Of a stretch of 64,000 nt of DNA, positions 50,990-59,560 are shown one piece after another. The notes beneath the pieces are model-generated. The model made no database searches and was not told the DNA's origin. It was given only the letters and a program-made list of their open reading frames with translations. The translations under genes and the position numbers were made by a program. Position 1 is the first letter of the stretch. Every line of letters begins with the position of its first letter. The DNA comes from Liquorilactobacillus oeni DSM 19972 (GTDB lineage: Bacteria > Bacillota > Bacilli > Lactobacillales > Lactobacillaceae), in NCBI RefSeq assembly GCF_001436275.1, contig NZ_AZEH01000039.1, positions 233,032 to 297,031 on the forward strand, written 5' to 3'.

Positions 50990-52021
50990 TCAACGTTTGT
51001 TAGTATTTTTAGAACATCTTAAATGTTGTTTATAACCAAAGGTTCGATCAATTTCATGCATTTTTTGTCTGAATACATCTCTCGGTGCTTTATAGTTTAA
51101 AACAGCCTTTGGCCGTTTATTAATCTTATGTAATACCCGGCGAATATCATCATTGTTAACATATTCGAAATGTGTTCTCTTTGGAAAATATTCGCGCAGC
51201 ATCCGATTAGCATTCTCGTTCGAACCACGTTCAGCCGGACTATATGGATGCGCAAAATACGCCATAAGTTCGTATTCACGTTGCACTTTATTAATCACAA
51301 AGTGATTGGCAAATTCAAATCCATTATCAAATGTGAATGACTGAACAATATTTTTCACACGTCTACCAAATAAGCCCATAAATTGCTCTAGGACCTTACA
51401 TACCGCTTTTCCAGATTGAGATTTAGCCTTTAAAACAATATAATAACGGGTTTTACGTTCGCAAAACGTCACAAAGACTTGCTTATAGCCCCTTTTTGGT
51501 AGAACACAATCAACTTCCCAGTGACCGAAAATTTTACGCTTATCAACACCTACTGGGCGTTCTTCAATTGAATGTTTAAGTGGTCGAATCAGCTGTTTTT
51601 CTTTTTGTTTCACCCTTTTTCTCTCAGCTTTTAATTCGGCCGCCCTCTTTTCTTTAGTATCCATTTCAGCTGTTCGTTGTGGTCTCCCCCTTCGATATTT
51701 ATGGCGATAACGCAAATTAGATTCAGAAACACCAGGAATCATACCTCGATAAATCCAGTTATAAATTGTATTACGACTCAATTTCAATTCTTTATGAGTT
51801 TCAGCAATCATTTGCGGTGACCATTTATCATCTAAAATCCTTTTAGCAATAATCCGCGCTTTTTTCTTTGAATACTTTTTTTTAGTACCAATCCGATCTT
51901 TTCTTAAGTCGGCATATTGTTGAGCTTCTTCGGCATTATAACGATAAGCATGCCATTTACGTGGTCTCAATTTATAATCCGAAAAGCGTTGACTCCGACG
52001 GAGTTCATTATTAATCGTCAT
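50990..52021 (-). CDS. IS30-family transposase, N-terminally truncated
   Basis: From its first Met the frame encodes 343 aa with the DDE residues: Asp in GHWEVDCVL, Asp in SFTFDNGFEF and Glu in RGSNENANRMLREYFP. The same frame extends upstream to about 52138 and contains the family's N-terminal helix-turn-helix (LTPFERGQI, NQAEIARRLHRTV), but no ATG, GTG or TTG is available there. So the full-length protein can no longer be started normally, and the product from the internal Met would lack the DNA-binding helix-turn-helix. Confidence 0.85.
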   Translation of the reverse strand: MTINNELRRSQRFSDYKLRPRKWHAYRYNAEEAQQYADLRKDRIGTKKKYSKKKARIIAKRILDDKWSPQMIAETHKELKLSRNTIYNWIYRGMIPGVSESNLRYRHKYRRGRPQRTAEMDTKEKRAAELKAERKRVKQKEKQLIRPLKHSIEERPVGVDKRKIFGHWEVDCVLPKRGYKQVFVTFCERKTRYYIVLKAKSQSGKAVCKVLEQFMGLFGRRVKNIVQSFTFDNGFEFANHFVINKVQREYELMAYFAHPYSPAERGSNENANRMLREYFPKRTHFEYVNNDDIRRVLHKINKRPKAVLNYKAPRDVFRQKMHEIDRTFGYKQHLRCSKNTNKR

Positions 52022-52139
52022 AACTGTTCGGTGTAACCGTCGCGCAATTTCGGCTTGATTATGAATTCCCTCGGTATTCCATAAATAATCAATTTGACCA
52101 CGCTCAAATGGCGTTAAGTGATAAGCTTGTTTTCGCTGC

Positions 52140-52391
52140 TGGCTTTAAATATAAAGTATTAGGTTTACCAGTCTTTTTATCTCGAATATAGGCATTATGT
52201 TTAATTGAACCATCAGGACTATAAATATCCTAGTACTTTAAGCGCATAATATCACTTACTCGTAAAAGCGTAGCTTTACCAACTTGAAAAATCATATAGT
52301 TACGCTGACCAGCTTTAAAATCTTCTAGCAAACATTTCTGAACTTGTTGCAAGACATTTGAATCTTTAATTGGCATAACAATCTGTTTCAT
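52140..52391 (-). pseudogene. Tyrosine recombinase/integrase, broken
   Basis: Starts at an ATG (52391) with AAGGAGTTG upstream and reads MKQIVMPIKDSNVLQQ, then KATLLRVSDIMRLKY, an integrase catalytic-domain start with the Arg of the tetrad (LLRVSD). A TAG interrupts the frame after LKY, the same frame then continues DIYSPDGSIKHNAY and TGKPNTLYLKP, and the IS30 copy cuts it at about 52140. The His-x-x-Arg and Tyr parts are missing. This was probably the element's integrase or a plasmid recombinase; it cannot be functional. Confidence 0.75.
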
Positions 52392-52573
52392 AATTTCAAC
52401 TCCTTATAAGGATTAAAAGAATCCAAAGTGGAAAGGATTTTGTTCATATCGTAACCAGCTAAAATGTCCTTTATTGATGAACTAGTGGTTGCCAGAACGG
52501 AAATTTTGCAAATTAAAAGACTAATCAGTGTGGTACCACTAACTAGTCCAAATGTTTTGAATTTATTTTTCAA
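52388..52573 (-). pseudogene. N-terminal fragment of a conjugation membrane protein (VirB6/ConG-like, tentative)
   Basis: About 61 codons remain. A TTG start follows a GGGGGGTGA site; the peptide has one hydrophobic helix (FGLVSGTTLISLLICKISVLA) like a signal sequence and then SSIKDILAGYDMNKIL before stopping inside the ribosome site of the integrase gene. The position directly after VirB4 is where VirB6-type genes (ConG, Orf15) sit in ICEBs1/Tn916 elements. The abrupt end at the integrase start suggests a deletion junction. The VirB6 identity is by position only. Confidence 0.5.
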
Positions 52574-52586
52574 ATAGTCACCCCCC

Positions 52587-53476
52587 CTAGCGATACGTTT
52601 CTTCACTCTTGGATGAAGCCGATTTGTTGATAGTCTTAAAAGAACTAGTCATTTCATCAAAAAGTGAATGAACAGCAATTTTCCCAACGCGCCCGTAAAT
52701 ATCACGAAATAAGCATTGTCCTTTAATCATATTAGATAACCAATGAAGATTTTCTTCATTGATTGGTAGTTGAACGTGGTTTAAGATTGCTTCACGTTCG
52801 CTGGGTTCATCAAATGCAAAAAGTACCCCAAACTGACCATGGTCTTCTTGGTCGGAAATATCCGCCACCGATTGAGTGGCGTACAACAACATGTTATTTT
52901 GCGAACGACCAACACGTTTCATAGATTTGAGGATTTTCTTACCACTTTTTGCAACATTGAAGAAGATCCAAGCTTCATCAAATATTTCAGCGGTATAAGA
53001 ATTACTGTCGTTTGATCCAAATTTCTCACAGAACTTGCCTAGTGGAATCATTAAAGCAACCGATTTTTTCTCTAGATCAGAGTAATTATCGGGATTATCA
53101 CCTTCCTTTGGCAGCTCTAAACCAGATACTTCTAGGATATTGATTCGATCTGCTAGATTGACACCATCATTTGAACCATCAGAAAAACCCAGCTGTAAAA
53201 CAGAATCAGTTACCATTTGATAAAGAAGATTGCCAGCACCTTTAATTTCCGGATCATCAGCAGCCTTTAAAATCTCAATAACGTTTAACATGCCAACCTT
53301 TTTACCTAATTCACGTTGGTTGATAACTTTTTTAATAGCTTTTAAAATAGCCGACTTAATCCGATTTTGCGAGCAATTGTATTAAATGGAACTGGTAAAG
53401 TGAACCAAGCACCTTTAGTGTTCCCAGCATTTCGCCGAGCAAGATTTTCAACAAAGATACTAATTTCTTTTTCCAT
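52587..53476 (-). pseudogene. VirB4-type conjugation ATPase (ConE/TcpF-like), internally deleted and frameshifted
   Basis: An ATG at 53476 overlaps the end of the TcpE-like gene (TAATG) and encodes 44 residues (MEKEISIFVENLARRNAGNT...). The frame then stops, and a second frame takes up with KSAILKAIKKVINQRELG and runs 234 further codons with the Walker B segment EIFDEAWIFFN, the arginine-rich MKRVGRSQNN and SVADISD, all from the C-terminal ATPase part of VirB4. Family members have about 800 aa; the middle with Walker A is gone. Without this ATPase the element cannot build its own transfer channel. Confidence 0.8.
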
Positions 53477-53886
53477 TATTTGCCCTTCTTTCTGTAGTTA
53501 AATTCATCAAAAACAATTGGTTTATCAGTATAATTGACTTTAATATTATGACAAATCTTCTTTTTACTTTGTAGATATTCAAAGTAAAAGATTACGTAAT
53601 CCAATAAATACCAGAAAATATTCTTTCCGTCAGGTTGAACTTTTTCAACTAAACGTACTGTTAGGTACGGCACACCAACATAAAACAACATGGTAAACAG
53701 TGGAACATATAAACTGATAAAGCTTACGATTGAATGAAAAAAAATAAAGAGACTAAATAGTGTCAGCAGATAAATCAAAACATCACGTAATTTAATGAAA
53801 TATGGTAGTGAGAAATTTTGTGTTAACTGTTTAATCTTAATTGGTTCGTTAAACACATTGCGATAGTTATAATTGTGTTTTTCCAA
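53476..53886 (-). CDS. TcpE family conjugation protein (ConD-like)
   Basis: A 136-aa membrane protein with two or three hydrophobic helices (about residues 34-58 and 62-82) and a soluble tail containing DYVIFYFEYLQSKKK. The family is found in ICEBs1/Tn916-type elements just before the VirB4 gene, exactly as here. The frame is intact. Confidence 0.75.
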   Translation of the reverse strand: MEKHNYNYRNVFNEPIKIKQLTQNFSLPYFIKLRDVLIYLLTLFSLFIFFHSIVSFISLYVPLFTMLFYVGVPYLTVRLVEKVQPDGKNIFWYLLDYVIFYFEYLQSKKKICHNIKVNYTDKPIVFDEFNYRKKGK

Positions 53887-53892
53887 TAATCA

Positions 53893-54141
53893 TCAACTCC
53901 CAAAAATTGTTTTGAAAATATTACCAATCGCAGTAAAAACAGTTTGTGAATTGGAAATGACAAACCAAGTTAAACCAGTCAATAAAGCAATTCCAATCGC
54001 TCTACCTAATTCTTGACGGAAAATGAATTTGACCAGCAAGATAGCGATAATGATCGTAATCGCATATTTACCTTGTGTAACGACCCAATCAGAAACATTG
54101 CCTAAAGATGGTAATTCAGAAGCTAAAAAAATAGGTTGCAT
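53893..54141 (-). CDS. Small conjugation membrane protein (ConC/TcpD-like)
   Basis: An 82-aa protein with two hydrophobic helices (about residues 26-44 and 50-75). Its size and position between the TcpC-like and TcpE-like genes match ConC of ICEBs1. TTGGAGGGG precedes the ATG. The frame is intact. Confidence 0.7.
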   Translation of the reverse strand: MQPIFLASELPSLGNVSDWVVTQGKYAITIIIAILLVKFIFRQELGRAIGIALLTGLTWFVISNSQTVFTAIGNIFKTIFGS

Positions 54142-54143
54142 AA

Positions 54144-55096
54144 TTAATCCCCTCCAATATTATGATTAAATTGATCAACAAAATAAGTTGTTTGTTGTTT
54201 TGAAAGTTTTAAAGTGACGTTTTCTGAGTGTTCAATATCTGAATCGCTGCGTTTTAAAGTTAATAGGCATTGAACAATTGGCTTATTTTTAGTGCCATAA
54301 ACATACAAGTTCTGAATATTAGCGACTTTATATTTGCCAGCTAATCCTTGTGGTCTAGCCATAATAAATTTCATATCACTCGTTTTAGCGGCCACATATT
54401 TTTTCAAGAATGACTTAGTAAAATCTATGACCCGGTTATTTAAGCTAACAGAAGTCGTTTGATTTTCTTTGGTATATTTGCTTTGCAGTTTGCCAATATG
54501 ACCAACTGGATCAATTTTGTTAGAAAAGTATGGATAACTAACAACAGTGAATTTACTATTCTTTACCTTGAAAGGAATGTTTAAGTAGCCATTGGTTTGG
54601 TTATTATTAACTGAGTAATTGACGTAATATTGTGCAATCTCGACACCTTGTTGCGTATAAATACTTTGGATATAAGCTTTATTAAAAGTCTGATTATCTT
54701 TTCCAGCTTGATCACTGGCCGTTAAGTTAGTCGCACAGTAAGCAGACAAAGTCTGATTTCTTTTATCCATGGCATCAGTATTATTTGGATAAGTAAGATA
54801 AAGTTTTAAAAATTTTTGCATGTAATTATTTAATCATGGGCTGTAGCCATTAATATTAGTTGAAGCTTGATCGAGCTTTGTTTGATAAGTTTGAACTTCT
54901 TTTTGTAATTTGTGATTGGTTTGGGAAACATTACTAGCTTTAATAAAAAAGCCATAACTCCGCTACAAAAAATAAAGATCATTGTTATCCAAACAATGAT
55001 CCTAGCTGATTTCATATTTACTTTTTTCTTCTTACGTGGAATTTCATCAACTTGACGAAAGCTTCGTCTCTTAAATTCAAAATTTCCGATTTTAAT
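54144..55096 (-). pseudogene. Conjugation channel protein TcpC/ConB, broken
   Basis: The C-terminal 225 codons (54144-54821) are the TcpC-type domain (QPLAG-like, YFVDQFNHNIGG at the end). Upstream the frame contains YQTKLDQASTNINGYSP, then a TGA where the family would continue (LNNYMQKFL), and before that a frameshift near 54960 separates it from the membrane helix SARIIVWITMIFIFCSGVM. The N-terminal end KIGNFEFKRRSF has no ATG: an ATT at 55096 stands where a start is expected, after a G-run. One stop, one frameshift and a missing start mean it is not functional. Confidence 0.75.
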
Positions 55097-55114
55097 TGTA
55101 AATGCCCCCCTTAA

Positions 55115-56278
55115 TTATTTAGAATAAAATTGATCTTCTATAGCAGAAATTTTATTGTTCATATCTGTATAGATAGTACCTACATTGATTCCTAATAATT
55201 CAAGCTCTGTTCTTATAAATTTTTTATATTCTTGTTTAATAACTATCCTTATTAAAATATTTTTAGTTGAATTAAAACAGCCTACTCTATATTCTTGTAG
55301 TTTATCGTTTATTAATTTCAAAATGTTTTCTTGAGGAGTGTTATAATCAATTTTTACTAATCCCATTAGTAAAAATGCAGCATTTTGTGCTGAAATTCTT
55401 GAATCAATTTTGTTAGGTACTACAATTAAGGGACTTATTAAATCTTTTACTTCTATTCTATTTTCAAAATTACCGCTATTTTTAGAGATAGCATGATAGA
55501 GATTAATAGATCCTTTAGATAAACCATGGGCAAGATTTTCTGATTTTAGTATTTCTTTATGTTCAGAATTTAACTCTTGACAATCTTTATAAACTTGAAC
55601 TTGTTCATTAAACGAAAGCTGAGATAGTGCAGATAAAAGAGCAACTTTATCACCATCTGGGTAATTGACTCTATTCTTATCGCTATCTGAGTTAGGATAT
55701 GGCTTAAATATTTGTACAGAACCGTCTCCTTCGTCTTGACAAACTGCAAAGTATAAAGCATCAAGTGGATTTGATGATATATCTAAAAGTCTGGTAGGGA
55801 CACCGTGATGCTGCATAATAGCTAATTTATCAAAAGTACTATATTTTTCATTCTGCAATTCTGGGGAAATACTAGTCATTTTTTTTAAAATTTCTTTTTC
55901 TTTTTTCATTAAAAAAGCTCCATCTTTTTCTTTGAAAATTGAAGGCCTAGTATATTCATATTTTTGAGATTCTCCTCTGTAGAACAAATATGAGCCTATT
56001 TTTTTTTTCATTTTCTCATGAACATCCTCAGGTGCAAGTATATTATGAGGATTTTCTGTTAATCTATTTGGTTGAAATTCTTTATGGCCTATGCGTTGCT
56101 CTTGACTATGGTTAAAAAGTTCATTATTTTCTGTTTCTATACCTGCTTGCATAATAGCATTAATATAGGACCCAACAGAATCTATTTTCATGGAAAATGT
56201 TTCTCCATCTTTGTTGAAATTAGCACTATCTTTATTAAAATAAACATTTTCAACATTTTTTTCTTGATACTTGGACAT
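55115..56278 (-). CDS. FRG domain-containing protein
   Basis: A 387-aa cytoplasmic protein. The FRG domain is clear: YLFYRGES near residue 100, RPSIF near 111, and MQHHGVPTRLLDISSNPLDALYFAV at about 155-180. FRG domains are found in many proteins linked to phage defence and toxin-like systems; the biochemical activity is not settled. I chose the ATG at 56278, which has AAAGAAGG upstream. The gene lies between the broken relaxase and tcpC genes, outside the conserved set of conjugation functions, so it is likely cargo. Its frame is intact in a decayed neighbourhood. Confidence 0.85.
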   Translation of the reverse strand: MSKYQEKNVENVYFNKDSANFNKDGETFSMKIDSVGSYINAIMQAGIETENNELFNHSQEQRIGHKEFQPNRLTENPHNILAPEDVHEKMKKKIGSYLFYRGESQKYEYTRPSIFKEKDGAFLMKKEKEILKKMTSISPELQNEKYSTFDKLAIMQHHGVPTRLLDISSNPLDALYFAVCQDEGDGSVQIFKPYPNSDSDKNRVNYPDGDKVALLSALSQLSFNEQVQVYKDCQELNSEHKEILKSENLAHGLSKGSINLYHAISKNSGNFENRIEVKDLISPLIVVPNKIDSRISAQNAAFLLMGLVKIDYNTPQENILKLINDKLQEYRVGCFNSTKNILIRIVIKQEYKKFIRTELELLGINVGTIYTDMNNKISAIEDQFYSK

Positions 56279-56386
56279 AAAATTACCTTCTTTAATTGGT
56301 ATATACACAATTTATCGTAGTACAAATTTAATGTATTTAAAACACCAAGCAAATATAAAATATTTTAATGAACTTAATTTTCTTAA

Positions 56387-57581
56387 TTACTCAGTGATGG
56401 AACAATCCGGATTAATCATGCTTTGTATGAATTTTTTATGTCTATCGCCTAAATTTGCCTCTGCTAACATGGACTCAATTTCTTCTGTTTGAAAGGTATC
56501 ATCAATTATTTTGAAGGCCTTTAACGTTGGCATTACTTGATTTTGTAATCATGTTTTAGTCCGTTCAAAGGATAATTCTTTTGGATCAGTGACAAGCTTT
56601 AAAGTTGAGACGTCTCCCAGAAACAATGACCAAGCAGAATAAATATTCCAGTTATTTCGGGCTTTTCCTTTAACTGGTTGTAAAAAAGTAACATATTCGC
56701 TTATATATCCAAAAACTAAATCGCAAATATTAACTGGATCTTCAACATTGATTAGTTGTTTAACTGCTCGATGAACTAAAACGCAGCTCATAACGATTCT
56801 TAACAGGAGTTTCTTGCACCTTTAGGTGTTTCTTTTTAGCAATTTCATAATTTTTTTGATAAAAGCACATGTAAAACTCGCTTTGCATTGATCCAAAATA
56901 CAAGCTAAGCCCAGCTGCTTGAAGTTTATCTGTAATTTCATTTCTTTGAGTACCCCAATGATAGCTGCACGTTTTAAACTTTGATTTATACTCTTTTCGT
57001 TCCATTTTATGCAATAGTCTTTTCAATGGTAAGGCTTCTTTATAATCATTGACTGCAATATCAATGCGAGTCACATTTGCTTGAAATGCGTAACAGTTCT
57101 TGAGGAAGCTGAACCAACTTCGTTGTTGCTGTTTGAGAAAAGTTTCAAATTGGCGACAGCCCTGGCCCGAAAATTCAATCAAAATTCCACGGTTATCGTT
57201 TGGCACTGATTGATAAACTTGAATCAAATCAATACTATAACGCCCTACATAACCGTATCGTTTAACTTCATCTAAGACAAAAGCTTTGCGATTTATTTTT
57301 AAAATTTCGTTGAAAACTATATTCAAATCATGCAAGGGTATTCTGATTCTTAAATAATCAATGATTACCTCCATTTTGGTTTCATGAGTTAAACGATTTT
57401 TAAAATAAGCTTCAATATTTTCTCGTGTTGGCTTTCTGAACTGACTTCGTCCTTGTTCAAAATTAATATATGCTCTGGTTGAAATACTAATTTCCTTAGC
57501 AACTTGATGTTGTGTTAATCCTTGTTGAAGCCTAAGGCTTCTAACATATTCATTTGGCCATTCATATTTGGCTTTTTTCAC
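56387..57581 (-). pseudogene. MobT/NicK-type relaxase (Rep_trans family), broken
   Basis: The first 273 codons encode an N-terminal helix-turn-helix (QQGLTQHQVAKEISISTRAYINFEQGRS) and a replication-initiator domain (YLRIRIPLHDLN, GILIEFSGQGCRQFE, TRIDIAVNDY). Near 56780 the frame shifts after NRYELRF and continues as VHRAVKQLINVEDPVN through SFERTKT, where a TGA replaces an expected codon; the same frame then runs on through NQVMPTLKAFKIIDD to a TAA at 56387. Thus one frameshift and one nonsense codon disable the relaxase. In Tn916/ICEBs1 this protein nicks oriT. It lies next to an oriT-like repeat here. Confidence 0.85.
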
Positions 57582-57606
57582 TCAAAATATTACCTCCTTA
57601 ACAGGA

Positions 57607-57644
57607 CTTCACTTTTGCGACTTCGTAGTGAAGTTTTGCAAAAC
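57607..57644. repeat. Inverted repeat between relaxase gene and oriT
   Basis: ACTTCACT and AGTGAAGT form perfect 8-bp arms at 57607-57614 and 57628-57635, overlapped by a second pair TTTTGC/GCAAAA. Such structures near a relaxase gene often serve in origin function or expression control. Confidence 0.5.
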
Positions 57645-57705
57645 TTAGTTATTCCTGTCAAATCAACATCTAGCGTTACCTTGGTTGACTTGTTTTCGTC
57701 CTTGT

Positions 57706-57731
57706 TACCCCCCTGTTAGCAACCGGGGGTA
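57706..57731. other. oriT-like inverted repeat
   Basis: An ACCCCCC run and a GGGGGT run flank CTGTTAGCAACC (reverse strand GGTTGCTAACAG). This ACCCCC...TAACAG...GGGGGT layout, placed between the relaxase and the FtsK-like gene, is that of the oriT of Tn916 and ICEBs1. From memory of those elements the nick lies at the TAACAG side; the exact position here is inferred. Confidence 0.75.
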
Positions 57732-57737
57732 AACATT

Positions 57738-57807
57738 TGGCGCTCGGAGCTTTCAGCTCCTCACGCCAGACTTCGCCCGCGCAGCCTCGCTGGGCGTTCC
57801 ACGCCCA
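57738..57807. repeat. Pair of perfect GC-rich hairpins overlapping the end of the FtsK-like gene
   Basis: GGAGCT/AGCTCC with loop TTC at 57746-57760, enclosed by TGGCG/CGCCA, and TGGGCGT/ACGCCCA with loop TCC at 57791-57807. They lie in a markedly GC-rich patch beside oriT and may be accessory transfer-origin or single-strand-origin structures. Confidence 0.5.
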
Positions 57808-59153
57808 CGCTCCGCTATCGCCTGTCGGCTCTGATCGCTCAACTGCGAGGGCTCGTCTTTGTTGAGTAGATAATTGTAAAATGAAAACTCTGGCGGCACA
57901 AAGGGTGCAAAAAAGGCTCGAACATAAGCTCCACCAATGGAAGCATAGCCCCAGCCATGTACCTCGTCACTTTGAACCTTGAAATTTTTGTCGGACTCGC
58001 CAAACATCATGATGTAGCCAGAACGTGACATTTGACCTAAAGAAACCCTTAATCCAAATTGGTCACGCATACCATCTTCAAAATATTTGGCATCAGGTCT
58101 TTGCATACCAGCAACCAAGAAAAAGCCTAATTGTCTGCCCAACAAAATAATCTGTTTCATGTACCCTAGAGTTTTCTCCTGTTCCTTGAAATCTAAATTA
58201 CTCATATGGGCTACATATTCATCAAAGAACAAAACCTTTGGTTGCATATTAAAACTGCGATAATCTTTGCCGATGTCACCTACTTTCCTTAATAACTCTT
58301 TGTATTCTTTTTGACGGTCAACCATTTGTTCATAGAATTCACGAACACACTTATTGATTTGTCCTGTACTTGAAAAGGCCCTCTCTTCTAAAATTGGTAC
58401 TTGATCCAATTGTGATAAATCAGACATCTTTGGATCACAGATATAACAATCAGCACCTAAATCAATAAATGATTTTAGGAGAGCTTGAATAAAATAAGTT
58501 TTACCACCTCCGGTAACACCACTAATCAAAGCATGTGGAAATTTATTATAATTCCAAGTAAAGCCTTGCATTAATTCTAGTTTTCCAGAATCAGGTTTAA
58601 TATCGGTAATGTTAATTCTATTTTGGATTGGATCATTGATTAATTTATATGCCTTAAAACCTTTTTCGTCGACAATATCAAAAAGATCAGCAAACAATGC
58701 CTGTTCAAGCTGTTCACCAATCCGATTAAACTTATCTTGATTTTTTTGAAGATCCATTGGGAATCTAACCGTAATAATCAACTCCTTATAGTGATAGTAA
58801 ACTTTTGGAAAATAGATAATCTTCTGTCGAGGATTATTACGATTTCTATTTTTTGCAAGATACAATTTATTATCAATAATCATTCTGGCAAGTAGTTGTC
58901 TATGCTTTACCCGAGTAAAAAAGCCATTGTGATTGTCGTTTCTCTTGTATACTGCAAAGCTGATAATTGCGCCACAAAAAGCAAAAATAGCAGCAGCTAA
59001 TGTAGCCCAAACAAGTTCATCTGGACTTCTAGCGTAAATAAGATAGAGAAATGAAATTGAAAGTAAAGTAAAAGGCAGTGACATCAAGGATAAGTAGATA
59101 AACACAATATCCCGATGAAACCGCCTGATGCGAATTCCTTTATATTTGAACAT
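57753..59153 (-). CDS. FtsK/SpoIIIE-type conjugative coupling ATPase (YdcQ/Orf21-like)
   Basis: A 466-aa protein that would bring the relaxase-DNA complex to the transfer channel. Two membrane helices lie at about residues 17-40 and 50-70; the ATPase domain has Walker A SGVTGGGKTYF (about 215) and Walker B KVLFFDEYVAHM (about 310), then GRQLGFFLVAGMQRPD. The frame is intact. The last 30 or so codons are GC-rich and low in complexity and coincide with the hairpins beside oriT. It follows two DUF961 genes, the standard order of this element family. Confidence 0.88.
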   Translation of the reverse strand: MFKYKGIRIRRFHRDIVFIYLSLMSLPFTLLSISFLYLIYARSPDELVWATLAAAIFAFCGAIISFAVYKRNDNHNGFFTRVKHRQLLARMIIDNKLYLAKNRNRNNPRQKIIYFPKVYYHYKELIITVRFPMDLQKNQDKFNRIGEQLEQALFADLFDIVDEKGFKAYKLINDPIQNRINITDIKPDSGKLELMQGFTWNYNKFPHALISGVTGGGKTYFIQALLKSFIDLGADCYICDPKMSDLSQLDQVPILEERAFSSTGQINKCVREFYEQMVDRQKEYKELLRKVGDIGKDYRSFNMQPKVLFFDEYVAHMSNLDFKEQEKTLGYMKQIILLGRQLGFFLVAGMQRPDAKYFEDGMRDQFGLRVSLGQMSRSGYIMMFGESDKNFKVQSDEVHGWGYASIGGAYVRAFFAPFVPPEFSFYNYLLNKDEPSQLSDQSRQAIAERGRGTPSEAARAKSGVRS

Positions 59154-59163
59154 TTAAATCACC

Positions 59164-59559
59164 CTATTTTTTTAATGGATTGGTTGTTGGTTTACTTGGT
59201 TTTGTTTCGATAACCGCCCCCTTATCATCTAAAATAATATCATCAGCTGTTACTCGAATTCCGGCATCAACATAGCGACCATTTGGAATAGCATAATTCT
59301 CAACTACTGGATTGATTAATTTAACACTGGAATTGAACGGAAAATCTTTCTCTTCAGTTTCAGCTGGCAAAACAACTGTAAAAGAATCATGTTGCAGCTT
59401 AGACAAAATATCATAACGCCGATCTTTAATCTCCCCGGTTGGTTCACCATCTTCACCCAAGATCAATGACGGAGATTTCTTATCCAAAAATTTTAATTTT
59501 CCTAATGATTTTTCTTCATCAATTTCAATACCATTGCGCAATTTTAAGATCTTAACCAT
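59164..59559 (-). CDS. DUF961 family conjugative element protein (second)
   Basis: A 131-aa protein with the DUF961 pattern shared with its upstream neighbour: LGKLKFL, RRYDILSKLQHDSFTVVLPAETEEKDF, VKLINPVV. DUF961 proteins are encoded at the start of Tn916/ICEBs1 transfer operons (Orf22/Orf23, YdcP); their role is not well defined. AGAAGGGGGA precedes the ATG. It lies 10 bases before the coupling ATPase gene. Confidence 0.82.
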   Translation of the reverse strand: MVKILKLRNGIEIDEEKSLGKLKFLDKKSPSLILGEDGEPTGEIKDRRYDILSKLQHDSFTVVLPAETEEKDFPFNSSVKLINPVVENYAIPNGRYVDAGIRVTADDIILDDKGAVIETKPSKPTTNPLKK

Positions 59560-59560
59560 A

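Larger units (their letters stand above)
50691..52139 (-). mobile_element. IS30-family insertion sequence, left copy, truncated at its transposase start
   Basis: The right end relative to transcription is placed at about 50691 because from GTCAAGTC onward the sequence matches the second copy that begins at 63611, while the flanks differ. The other end joins the broken recombinase gene at about 52140: the transposase frame continues upstream of its first Met into that junction without a start codon, so the 5' end and its terminal repeat are missing. The roughly 300-base noncoding part after the transposase holds an 11-bp-stem hairpin at 50804-50875. Confidence 0.8.

Noticed and set aside
56271..56492. 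Plus-strand 73-codon frame opposite the FRG and relaxase genes
   Set aside because: It overlaps supported minus-strand coding sequence and lacks a ribosome site.
52140..57581. TGA read as tryptophan in the conjugation genes
   Set aside because: Intact genes of the same block use TGG for Trp and TGA as a normal stop; frameshifts and deletions in the same genes show plain decay.
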